Source: Gibbula magus
Lineage: Eukaryota; Mollusca; Gastropoda; Trochida; Trochidae
DNA: 64,000 bases
Direction of reading: 5' to 3'
NCBI GenBank assembly: GCA_936450465.1
Contig: OW388294.1
Location: 68,838,075-68,902,074 of the forward strand
Within the stretch, counting starts at the first letter, position 1; each line of letters opens with the position of its first letter. The notes beneath the pieces are model-generated. The model was given only the letters and a program-made list of their open reading frames with translations, was not told where the DNA came from and ran no database searches. Of this stretch, positions 24,971 through 36,900 are shown in pieces. Both the position numbers and the translations under genes were made by a program.

Positions 24971-25984
24971 TATATACTGATTACACACAATTTAACTTGG
25001 TGGAGTTCGCCATAAAACAGCAAAACTATAGTCGCATTTTCCGTTACACTCTTGATCGCCTTTACTTTAAACAACATATTTAAACAATCAATATCATTTG
25101 TTGACAAAATTAGCAAGCACGCAACAGAAAACACTGACGCTGTTAACATCAATAGAGGTCATTCGGCGACAGGCTCTTTCATAAAACTTTCCTTGTTGAA
25201 CTTTTCTACATGTATGTTTATCATTGAGAAGTTCCTAAATGTATATCTGGACGCTGATCATATAAAACCTCATTCTGTATAACAGTTTAACCCACAATCG
25301 TCATCGAAATGGCATCATGAGATCACTATCATTGAAGAAATCGTTATGGTTACACAATACGCTGAATAATTTTCAATTGGTTACACAACACTTATTTCAA
25401 AACATGTAACAAATTAAATGATCAAATAGTTCTTCAGATATCTCAATCTTGGTTTTGAAAATAACCTCATGGTTTCAAGTGATGGTTTCATGGAGAAAGC
25501 TGTATATGTGGAATGACCTCTTTTTCAAGGACACTTTGAATTCTTTTTGGATAAAATCTTGTTAGGACGATATTTCGTGAACTGCTGCATCTGGACTCTT
25601 CGAATTTGGTACCAGTCTTCATTTGGGGAATACGCAGACGGTGACGTTAGCTAACGGCATGACTAACCATGTTTTGAATAACGCATATTTAACGTTCGGT
25701 TAGCTAACGGCAGGTTAAAATTTAACCGAGTTTTGAACAACCGGGTCCAGGCGACTAGGGTGACTATTAGAACCAGCTACATGAGATTGTGATACCACAT
25801 ATTCTCCAGTTCAGAAAAATAAATAAGTGTGGGGAAAACAAAATTTAAAATATATAATTCACTGGCTGTGAGTCCAGGGTCTGCATGTTATGTAATTGCA
25901 TTGTCTTGACCTGGGGAGTGACCACGACTGGTAGAGAAATGGTAGAGGTTTCAGGTTACTTCAAACTTCTGTGCTGTTTTACGG
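24971..25984. other. Intergenic, no gene seen
   Basis: No exon or shared repeat recognised. GTTAGCTAACGGCA occurs twice (about 25646 and 25700) with sign of a local duplication. Confidence 0.35.
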
Positions 25985-26360
25985 TCTGTGTTTAGTCTAA
26001 AGTCTAATCCGCATTGGCACGCATTAATTCGTGGCAATGCGTATCTTCATCACAAACCGGCGTGAATAATTCGTTAACTGTTCGTGAGTGCGTACCAATG
26101 CGTAAAGAAATAACCAAATGTTTGGTTATTTCTTCACGCACTCCAGTGCGTGCCAATTGCGCAATATATTTGCGAACTTGTCTCAACTTGTTCGTATCGT
26201 ATTCCTGTGGTGCCGTGTAATGCGTGCACAGTTTTCTTGTGTCATGATAAAGGTAAGACTTGGTTGAGCATTTCAAGCAATTGGCATGCAACTCAGGCAA
26301 TTGACAACCTTCATGAGTATTCTTCCGTGCTAATGGCACGAATGTCATCTCACTTCAGTA
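25985..26360. repeat. Hairpin-rich non-autonomous repeat
   Basis: The centre, 26099-26140, is a stem of 14 perfect pairs (AAGAAATAACCAAA / TTTGGTTATTTCTT, 2-nt loop) extended by five more pairs after one mismatch. Related GCGTNCCAATGCG-type words recur around it. A 114-codon minus-strand frame across it is treated as a by-product. Confidence 0.5.
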
Positions 26361-26375
26361 GCACACCAATTTTAC

Positions 26376-26492
26376 AATGTTGAATCCCCATTGGCCAAGG
26401 AGTCCACTCCCTAGACCAAGGGGTTCTGGAGAAGAAGACAAAAGTGCAAAAAGTTTACAGACGGACGGACGCCAGACACCATGCCATGCCAT
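26376..26492 (+). repeat. Repeat family D, 3' fragment
   Basis: CCCCATTGGCCAAGGAGTC through AAAGTTTACAGACGGACGGA and CCAGACACCATGCCATGCCA matches the end of family D at 24560 and 45190. Confidence 0.65.
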
Positions 26493-26761
26493 TCACGAAC
26501 AAGAACTGAATGAATCATATGCGTGTGCAAATGTGTGAATCATGAAGTTAAATCAAGCTTTAAGTGTCACAAACGAAGAATGTTTATCACCTGCTTCTAA
26601 GCTCATCTTGGCCAAAAGGTCAGATGGGATTATGTCATGGGATTTCAACTGCTTCATCCCAGTGCTGCTGCACCTCAAATTGTATGGGGAGTTACCTTAC
26701 ACCTGGGGATCAAAGTTTTTAATTTTGTTCTGATATAATAAAAGATGAAGGTTTTCATTTA

Positions 26762-27037
26762 CCGTATTTCCGTATTTAATTACACGCCCGCCTCGAATAG
26801 ATGCCTATGCACAGGGCTTTCTGGGGAAACAAAAAGCCTGCCTTAATTAAACGCGGGGTAAACCGAATTTAACTTCTACCAATGCTGCTTCCTACCATAG
26901 TCGTCTGTCTCTACAAGCCTTATCGCGAAATAGATGCCTGTCTTGAATAGAAGCCAACCTCAAATAGATGCCTAGGATGTAGACCGTTTGAAAATAATAG
27001 ACGCCCAGCGTGTATATATATAATTAAGGAAATACGG
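26762..27037. mobile_element. TA-flanked MITE, family G
   Basis: Terminal inverted repeats CCGTATTTCC / GGAAATACGG, flanked by TA on each side (26760-26761, 27038-27039), 276 bp. The interior has several variants of GAATAGATGCC. A TA duplication points to mariner/Tc1/pogo-type mobilisation. A truncated relative lies at 39741-39905. Confidence 0.7.
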
Positions 27038-27254
27038 TAGATCTGGTCATGACCTTTTTTAATGCCCCAAATTTTATATCTGTAGCACCAAAAGTAAGCA
27101 AAATCCCTAAACTCCTCCTTCACTGCCCTCTTAGCTCTTTCACTTAAGCTGACCTTGTGTATTGAAAGCTGACCTCTGTGTAAATTTACTCTTGTAAATT
27201 GCTTCTGATGAAAATAGATCTTGTTCGGAGAAATAAAATACTGGTGTATCTCCT

Positions 27255-27345
27255 GGATGGGACTGAAACGGGTACCCGGGTACTCGAATACGGGGCGGGT
27301 AGGAGCATTACTTGAGTAGTAACCTGCTACTGGAGTACTCGCCCA
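27255..27345 (+). repeat. GGGTACTCGA-type repeat, possible hAT terminus
   Basis: ACGGGTACCCGGGTACTCGA and later GAGTACTCGCCC resemble the block at 41467-41540. It lies just before the BED-finger remnant, consistent with being the 5' terminal region of that hAT element. Inferred. Confidence 0.4.
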
Positions 27346-27445
27346 AGAAGAGTTATCTCCCCTCTCAACCCATGTGTAGCTAGTTGTCTCGCCGAGCAAT
27401 CACGCTTGAACATTTGGACGTATATCAAACTAACTGAAATAAGAA

Positions 27446-28010
27446 TGCACGCTTTGTGGCATAAAACTCTCATTCAAGGGTGGGACGACCTCAACTATGA
27501 GGAACCATCTCAAGATGAAACACAAATCAACGTTTGCTACGCCCATCTCGATACCACTCAAAAGCAGACAACCCTCGGCAGTTTCGCCAAAAAGGTAAAT
27601 TATATTTCCGTATTCCAGATACCTTCCTTCATCAAATTGATAACATAACAGTAAAAGCAAACATAAAGTAAATGCCGCACATCCCAGCAGACGTACATCC
27701 TCACCACTTTGATGCTTTAACTAGTAGACAGTGATGTGAGCAAGAGTTTATTTTAACCTATTTATTTAGGTCGCGCCTCTATCAAAAGGGACTTAAGAAG
27801 AATTAACAGGAAAAGCTGTACTGGTGGTAGTGAATGATTTGCAACCACTATCGGTTTTTCGAAGGGGAAGGTTTTAAATAATTCTGTCAAGGTACCAACA
27901 CACACTACAGTTCGTGAGTATCTCATGCTTATGTACAATGAGAAGAAAGAAGAGTTGACAACAATGTTCTCCGCTCTCTCATCGCCTGATGACCATATCA
28001 ATACCTTTCT
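27446..28010 (+). pseudogene. hAT-family (ZBED-like) transposase remnant
   Basis: Two coding relics in order. First, 27446-27594: CTLCGIKLSFKGGTTSTMRN, then HLKMKH, a BED zinc finger (C-x2-C ... H-x4-H), ending at a possible splice donor AAG|GTAAAT. Second, 27803-28010: VNDLQPLSVFRRGRF, then after a stop and change of frame VPTHTTVREYLMLMYNEKKE and ELTTMFSAL. This order, D(L/M)xPLSxV followed by PSRxTxxxxLxxxYxxKKxEL, is typical of ZBED-type hAT transposases. The catalytic region and the C-terminal dimerisation domain are not found, and the frame is broken, so it is a relic. Family assignment rests on motif memory, without a search. Confidence 0.65.
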
Positions 28011-28303
28011 GTATAAAACAACAGAACCACAGCAATATTATAAAACCAATATTTTATTTCAACAATATACATCCAACAGTTATAACCTCTGCATCACAAC
28101 AAATAACACTTGATGATTACAGGCTGGAAGAACTCACATTCAAATCTGTCAAAACATTTCACAATATACTTCATAAGTAACTTTTTCAGGCCTCCGGTTC
28201 CCAAAGCTCCTTGAATAACCAGGTAAGAACCAAAACATATATAAATATATATAAATATATGTAAACAACACCTTCTTAAAGGGGGGTGTATAGCTTAGAA
28301 ACA

Positions 28304-28341
28304 CCTACCCTATTACTATATTTATATAGTAATAGGGTAGG
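28304..28341. repeat. Perfect 17-bp hairpin
   Basis: CCTACCCTATTACTATA, loop TTTA, TATAGTAATAGGGTAGG. It lies outside genes; a decayed short palindromic element is as likely as a functional structure. Confidence 0.7.
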
Positions 28342-28344
28342 GTC

Positions 28345-30911
28345 TATATAGGCATATGTCTTATTTATCTTTCTAAGTGATACACGCCCCTGTGGTCTTT
28401 CATACCTATAGGATTTGAAGAAGTGCAATTTTCTGCAAATTTTTGTTGGTCCGGACGGGAATCTCCCATGAACAAAAGACACAATTTTATGTTGAACTTA
28501 ATGATGAAATTTAATTTTGAAATAAAGATGAAATTTTATTTTGAACTAAAAATTGAAATTTAATTTTGAGCTAAAGACAAATTTTAATTTTAATCTAAGA
28601 TGAAATTTAATTTTGAACTACAGACGAAAAAAGAATTTTCTTTTGTCTGTATGAATAATCTTAGAGCTTTTTTTGGACATTTCCTGTTTAGAAAATACAT
28701 TTGATTATTTCAACAATAACACTGAATGTCCCTTTAAGAGACAATTTTAAGATGCTCGCTGCTGCAGGCCACATTTGTGGCCCAAGGGGTTTCAATATGT
28801 TGACACGTAAGTGACTTTTGACCCTTTGACATGCATACGACAAAAGGTTGTGAATATCCGTGATTCATGGAAAAGTTACCATTTTCGAACAGAAATAAAT
28901 GGGCTTTCATTTAATTGAGAAATAATGAATTAAAAACCTTGAACATCTTAACGTCACTGACAATATTTTATAACTTCTCCATAGAAATAATTAACAGTGC
29001 ACTACTATGAGTTTTGAATGTTTCTAACTTGCAAAACTTGAAAATAAATATATAGGCACTTGAACACATAAAACATCAAATTTTATTTTTAAATAACTGC
29101 AAACAAAAACATACTTGACTTAAGTATATCTCCAAATACACAAACTGAACAGAGCACTAACATAGTAATTGATCAACAGAAAGAAATATGAAATATGATA
29201 AATAAGAACAAAATATGCTTTGAAATCACAGATTGGCCCACATCCAACTCAAGCCCCCTTAGAATAGAAACAATAACAGCAAAACAAGGGGAGAAATCCC
29301 ATATGAAAGAATATGCCTCATTGTTAACACAATAGACATAATTTACATATTTAACCTTTTCATAGGCGAATGCAGGAAGGGAGGATGGGGTTCACTTGTG
29401 GAGGGGGTGAGGTTGTCAAATTTACATGCCACATTTTCAAAAGGGGGGGGGGGGGGGGGGGGGGGGGGGGAGGGGGCTTGAATTCCCTGAATCCCCCACT
29501 AGGTCAGTCACTGAATTTGATAATGAACCCATGCTTATTACATAAGCAAACACATTCTTTTACTGCAATTTAGGATTATTTTCCTTCAGTTTTTGTATTC
29601 AAGTTTCTAGTCAGTTCCTATAGTGAAAGCTTATTAGAGGTGATAATTCCTGTACAAGGGCCACTTGGAATGATGAGCCTTCAGTTTACAGGCTTAGTTC
29701 TTAATTTTGTATGTAAACAACTGGGTGAACCTCACAAACACCCCCCTTTCAGTATGTGAGCCCTCCAAATCCCTTGATCAGTCTTCGAAAAATGGAATAC
29801 AGTCCTCAAAATGGTCCTTGGGTATGGTTAAAAAAATAATAATTTGTGTCCAAAAATACTCTACTTCTGGATTGAGTTTCTTGAACAACAGAATCTGGAA
29901 ATAATAATCAATTATTTGATTTGTTTAGCTTTTGACAACACATTAGTGGTCTTTTGGCATTTGTGCATAATATTGCTTGAAATGTAGCCAGAACTTGCAA
30001 ACTGAGCTGACAGTATCGAAAACAAAACAATTCTTTGAGCTGGTTACTCTGACAGTATTGAAAACAAAACAATTATTTGAGTTGGTTTCTCCACTCAGTT
30101 CTTCCATCCTAACCTCTGTTGCATATCCAGAATTTTCTGAGTCCTGATTTATTGCATCAAAAGTTAGTTATGCAATCAGCAACGTTGACCATTGAAATGG
30201 TTTCATCTGTGCAACACGTACATTTCTCTTACAAGTTGGTCGCAAATGAAAAAAAATAATTGATCAGATAAAACAAGGACATTACCAGTGTTGCAAACTT
30301 TCACCACCAGGGGATTTTGCAAGAAACATGAAATAGGCTCTATATGCAACAGAGGTTATGATGAAAGAATGGAGTGGAGTAATCTCTATTGGAAAAGAAC
30401 TGCTGCTGTAAATTGCATTAAAAATTATTTACTCAACTTATACATAACAAAATTAATTCTTACAATGATAGTTTGTTTCTTGAATTCGGAACCTTTTTTA
30501 CTTGTATTCAAGAATATGTCATTCTTTCTTAAGCATCAAAGATGTTTGATTAAAACAATTCTATGTATGTCTCGGGCAAATAATACATGATCAAACTAAT
30601 GTGGAATATTTCTCGTTTCTTGAGAACAGCTTGTCACACTTTCTGAAGCGTCATGAATACATTTCTCCTCTTCAGGTCTACATGGTCAAACCTATCTGGA
30701 TTTATTTCTGTGTTTTATCAAGCAATACTCTTGAATGAATCACATCTTCACATACATTCTGAGAAATTCTTGAAGGTCTAAATACTTCTTCCTTCAATAA
30801 CAATCATAAGAGTTCTATTAGAATTCACTTTCCTTTCACAGATAAAATATAAGTCTTGTCGGAAAGTCTACGAATCGACATTTCATAAATAAATCAAACG
30901 CTCACATACAC
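28345..30911. other. Intergenic, repeats only
   Basis: No exon seen. Contents: A-rich/T-rich tandem words around AAATTTAATTTTGA (28500-28630), a 28-base G run (29443-29470), a direct duplication of 42 bp (30007-30091, CTGACAGTAT..AAAACAAAAC), and TTTATT at 30701-30706, a possible poly(A) signal for the minus-strand GLIS2-like gene. Confidence 0.4.
29443..29470 (+). repeat. Poly(G) run of 28
   Basis: An uninterrupted G homopolymer followed by AGGGGG. It could fold into G-quadruplexes. Exact length is doubtful in any assembly. Confidence 0.9.
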
Positions 30912-33900
30912 TCAATCAACTTCAACGTGTTCGGACGAATCGGAAACCTCCTCTTCTTTCTGCGGCAAGGGACTTCGAGACAGATCCAACGGACCCTCCT
31001 GATAGTTGGAATCGAGATGCGGGTAATTCTCATCACGGCAGATTTTCTTCTCTGGGGAACTAACGGTCGGATGAAGATGAATACTCCTCACGTCCGTGGA
31101 GTAGAGAGACGATTTTGTTGGAAGAGTAAAACTGGAACACGTTGGAGATGAAACCAAACATTGGGAAAATGGCAACTGAAGAGCGGAAACTTGGAAGATG
31201 TTGGTTGTCAAAGGCATCAAGTGTGCAGAGGGAAGATTTCCCAGAATTCCATTGGAAGTGGCGAGAGTTAAAATATTGGTCGATATTGGTGAAGTCGCAG
31301 GTGGCGGAGAAATACTCTTTTTAACTTTCGTTTTCATTCCGTCGCCACGGAAATAATGTCCAATGGTCCGCACATGTTTTCGGAGGGAACTGGGGTCGGT
31401 GTAACGTTTGTTACATCCTGGCATTTTACAGATATATGGCTTCTCTTCCTGATGTGTGCGAACATGCTTGAATCGATCGCTGGAGTTTGAATAAGCTTTG
31501 TTGCAACCCTCGAACGGACAGACATATGGCTTTTCTCCTACAAGTAGAAAATAGACTGTAATTCTTCACACACTCTGAACCAATAATTTGTATGATGGAT
31601 GAAGCACCTTGAATATCATTAGGTTTACATTTGTGTATTTGCAATTGGAAATGAGTTTTAGGCTTTAGGATTGAAATGATATGATTGAAATGAAATTGAC
31701 AGACACTAAATTTGATAAGATGATGAGGAACCGATATGAATTTCAATCTAAGGAATGAAATACAATGTTTTTCAGATAAAAGGAATATAGATGATACTAT
31801 CCATGTAATATTAATAATAAATATTAATATTAACATTAAACAAGTTAATGGTTTGGTATTAAACAAGCAAAAACAAGTTTGTAGTAGTACCGTGACGTCA
31901 CAACTACAAATTATTGTGATGTCACACGTGTAGCAGAATTGCAATATCTTCAACAGACGAAAAATTATCTGTTTGCATATGTAAATACACAAATAATTTG
32001 TTTTCTTTTGGTATTGATATTCTAATCCAAGGAAACTGCACAAATGTCAAACTATCACATATACTTTTCAGTTGGTGGTTGTCTGCCAGCAGCTGCTTAA
32101 ACTTCTTCAGTATTAACAGGCCTGTCTGACTTGGTTGCTTACGACTTATTACTGAAATCTTTGGAAGTATTTCTTTAACATCACTGTTTGAACTGGCTGT
32201 ACAAAAATATTCAAGCATATTTTATACATGTGTGAATTACATTATTTAACTGAAGCCCAACACTTTTGAATATTACCACACTACAGAAACAAAATGGCCG
32301 CCCACCTGTATGAGATCGATTGTGTATCTTGAGATTCTCTAGACGAGAGAAACATTTTCCGCAGAGGGTACATTGGTGCGGCTTCTCATTGGTATGTGTA
32401 CGTATGTGGATGAGCATCTTGTACCTGAAACATTGACAACAAGCATTAATGTGCATTAATGTGCATTGACAACACGAATTGACAACCAGCACTGACAACA
32501 TGCATTGACAAAAAGCCTCGTAAACATGAATTGACAGCAAGCATTGCCAACAAGCATTGACAGCAAGCATTGCCAACACGCATTGACAATATGAATTGAC
32601 AAACAAATTGACAACATGAATCGACAACATGAATTGACAACAAGCATTGGTGTTCAGGTCACAATTTCGATTACAATCTAGATTACTGTCTTTAAGCAAT
32701 GGAAGCAGTAAAAATAGTGTTAGAACAGTTTGAGTGTGGACTTACCGAGCATTGAATCCTTTGCCAAGTCGAGGGCAACCCGTCCACTTGCACTGGTAGT
32801 CGACATCGGGACGTTCGACCTTCACGTGGAAATCATTCACATGGTTGACTAGGTCGTCCAGATTGGTGAACCTTCTGTTGCACTGCAACCAGCGACAATG
32901 GCGCTCAATAGTTCCTGGTGATTCTGGATCTTTGTCCATTATGGAAAACTGTAATGGAACACAAGGCCAAAATTAGCACAGCCCTGTAGTTTTACCGCCT
33001 TCATACAACATTCCTTAGTTGAAAACATTTGTAGTCAAGAATGTCAATGAATAACAATAATTTTCAGTGAAAATTCTTGAGTTGTTATCCCTAAAAGACA
33101 ACCCTACACCATAGGCACGTAACATCCATACCAAATTTGAAGTTCCATATATATAGTTTTCCAGTTATGCCTGTGATTGAACAAAAAAGTTTAAAAATTT
33201 GTGAACCTTGAAGTTGAAACCCCTAAAAGACACAACATCACCATACAGGTTACTTCAATATCAAAGTTTTCAAGACGTATAATTTTTACCAACCGTTGTT
33301 CACTAGTTTTGGCCAATACTACATTATTCATTTGACTAATCACCTTTTTCAAAAATAAATAAAACCAAAAACTCTGTGAATGAAATTTACAAATGTAAAA
33401 TCTTGTTAAAATGAACCTTCATCGGATGAGCGGCAGGAATATCGGAGAGAGACGCTACCGGCAAACTTGCTGGACCAATCAGAGAGGGGACGATAGCCGG
33501 GTCACTCATGGTCATTGGAGTCATGGTCATAGCCTTGGAACAGGAAGTGATCATACCACCGTGCAATGCACTCTGGGACATTATGATGTCATTCTGTGAG
33601 CAGTAGATGGGGAGAGACTGAGAGAGGTCTTTTGTTGAGAGGCACAGTGGTAGGCGCTGGTTGGAAGACAGGCGTGGAATGTTCACGAACGTGGCCCCGG
33701 AGTCACATCCATCTCCTATATCTGTAACAAGTAGAAACACAAATTATCTTATTGGTTCTCCTACATATTAAAAGGAATTTTCTCATTTTCAAATTATCCA
33801 TAATTATCATAATTGTCATAAATAACAGATTCAGAAATTTTGAAGGGGGGTTTCACCAGGGGGTTCCATCAAATTTACATGCAAAAACCCCTGGATCCGC

Positions 33901-36900
33901 CAGTTATCTTTCAATGATTACTATAAAAGGAATATGTTATTCATAGAAGCTGCCTTAACATATTCTGATTGCGGGGTCAGGGGTGTTTCGAACTCACTCT
34001 CTGGATCTGGCACTGTCAGCTTTCATTGATTTCTGAGAAAGTAGTATTTTATTCATAGATGCTGCCTTAAAATATTCAGAAGGGTGCGAGGTAAACTTCA
34101 AACAAACTTCAACAACTAATCCTGAGGACATTGTAAAACCTTGAATTGTTTTTTTAGATGATCTCCTCATTTTTACATTGTTAGTAAATTTTGTGCTAGA
34201 TTTAAACAAAATCCCTTAAATTGCTCTGGCGCTATCGGGCAAAGATCATTCATTACCAGAGTATCTTGTTTCTATAGCCATATCATCATTAAATCTTGAC
34301 ATCATTTTTGATAATCAATATAGTGTCTAGCTTAGAGGTTAAAGCATTTAAACATGTTCATGCTATATTCAAAACTATTGATTTAAAATTGTTCTTAATC
34401 CTTCGTCACTCACATTTCATGAAGCTAAACCTTACAAACATAAGACTTCAAAGAGTCCTTGCAAGTGATAATTTGAGCCAGTCTCTATCAATGGCTAATT
34501 TAACCCTTGCTGTATCTCATCACCTGTTCTGTGCCAACATATCAGCGTGACGTATTTGAACTTCTGAATTTGAAATTTCTGGCACAGAAAAAACGCCGAA
34601 AGATAAAATCCAAAGATATTGTGAGGATTGCCATGGCACCAGGCCATTTTTATTTACACTTGAATTTAAAAATTACCAATTTTCTTCTCGGACGCTGGGA
34701 AGCTCCTGACGTGACACTGTCCTCCATGTTGTTTGGAAGATGTGTTATTCTCTCCTTCCCCCATTGAGTCTTCTACATCCTCAACAGACATCAAAGCTCC
34801 ACGCATACAAACCTGAACCTGCAAACAACAACAATAGTTAATGAATGTGATCCACATACATAGGGCACACACTGAGAAAACCAGTCACAAGTACCACCAG
34901 GAAGACCCTCACATGGACCCCACAGGGAAAGAGGAAGCGTGGTCGACCTAGAAACACCTGGAGAAGGGACCTTGAAGCAGACTACAAAAGAATTTGTTAC
35001 ACCTGGAAAGAACTAGATAAGGAGGCCAAGGACCGAAGGCTCTGGTGGAGGACATCGATGGCCTATAGGGCAAACTGACCTAAGCTCGGACACCACCCGA
35101 AGTCGCCCGAACTTCGGACACTTTCAAGTTACAGCTGACACAAAAATAAAGCAAAGTGTAACACTCCGTTGGTTTCGAAATATTTCTGTTCAATTTCGGA
35201 CAATACTTGATTCTTTTGAGAAATATCTGACTATCAGATATATTTTAAAAACGAAATTTAACGAGTGGTACAAATACCGGTTTCACGAAAGAAATCCACG
35301 AAATATTTGTGTGAATGTAAATTTTGAGTGACAATTCAGGGAATGAAGGAAGCGATTATAGTGTTTCAAATAAATGCACGTACATGAAGAAACAATTAGG
35401 TAGTCGATTAAATTTGTATTTAGTACTATAAAATTTATTCTTTGGTTTAGAATTGCGATTTTGATAACATGTCAAAATGACCTTAGTTCGGACAGGTTTG
35501 ACCATGGTTCGGACACAAGTAGACCAAAGTTCGGACACAAATCGACCAAGGTTCGGACACTTCCGGCTACTGAACAAAATGGCGGGAACATTTTTTAGTT
35601 TTACGCGGGAGTTTCATAATGGACAGTAAAACAACAAAATAACATTGTTTTGCATGGTACAGTGCTCTAATTATATGGCGCCATTATATGCGATGCGCCT
35701 ATGACGTCATATATGCAAAGTGACGTCATACAGGCCGCATCTCCGGTAACCAGTCGGTCAGACAGGTAAAAGCTGCGTTAGAAGCATGTCAAGTCCCTCC
35801 AAAGAAAACAGGCTAATGAAAGCTGTTCAAGCTGTTAGACAAGGTTTGCTGTCCATACGGAAAGCTGCCAATGTGTATAACGTCGCAAAATCTACAATTT
35901 CTGATCGGGTCACAGGCAGGATAAATATGTATGCAAAAATCGGGGTACAACCTCAACTCACGAACAATGAAGAGAGGAAGTTGATTGACATGGCCGCCAA
36001 CAGGGCACTGTATGGAGTTGGATTTTCGAAAAAGACTTTTTTAAGGCATGTAGGTTTATATGCCAAAGAAAATGGGAAACCATTTAAAAGAGATGTGCCA
36101 ACAGAGAAATGGTGGAGAAATCTGAAAAAAAGACATGGGGACATTTCTTTGAGAACACCCGAAGCGACCTCAATACTACGGCACAACAGTATGACTAAAA
36201 ACAGAATATCAAACTACTTTTCTGTCCTTGGGAAGGAATTGCAATACCTCGGCATTTTGGAAAAACCAGAATGCATCTGGAATATGGACGAGACGTACCT
36301 GTCACTGTCCACCGAGCCAGATAAGATTGTTGCAAGGTATGTTATGCTTTTACAGTTTTCCCTTGTACTGTATACATCTGATGTATTATTTTAAGTGTTC
36401 TATTTTTTCTTTTATACTAAGGTTTGGTTAAAGTAATGCATAAAACCTCTAATAATGATTTGACGTTTTGCATATAAAGTGCTGTCGGGTGAAGCTATAC
36501 GCTAAGATTAAAATGATCAATGATATCAGTGAGATAGTATGTCCGTGAAAAAAACGTGTGTCATTATGAAATGCTTAATATTGGTTGAATATGTGACAGT
36601 GCGTATCTTTACCCTCTGCATATTTTTGTCCGACAAGAATGTAACCTGTTATTACTATCGTTAACTATAGCGTCTTACTGCTTTTGTATTTTTTAAGGAA
36701 AGGGGCGAAATACCTCCACTCAAAGACAGGTTCGAGAGAGAACATAACATTGGTTGTGTGTGGTAATGCGGCCGGCACGTATATGGATCCGCATCTCGTC
36801 ATCAAGGGGAAAACAAGGGCAGCTCTCAAGTCATGGGACACAGACCACGCTCCCACTGGGACTCGGCTGAGTGTATCCCCCACAGGATGGATGAAACAGG

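Noticed and set aside
26004..26348. 114-codon minus-strand ORF
   Set aside because: It spans a palindromic repeat, overlaps open frames on the other strand and has no motif.
31426..32043. 205-codon minus-strand ORF
   Set aside because: Only its last ~37 codons overlap a zinc-finger exon, in a different frame ([10 protein letters not shown] instead of [10 protein letters not shown]); the rest is AT-rich intron with no motif.
32446..32699. Cysteine- and valine-rich minus-strand ORFs
   Set aside because: They are read-through of the 14-bp minisatellite in the intron, joined to zinc-finger exon sequence only by lack of stops.
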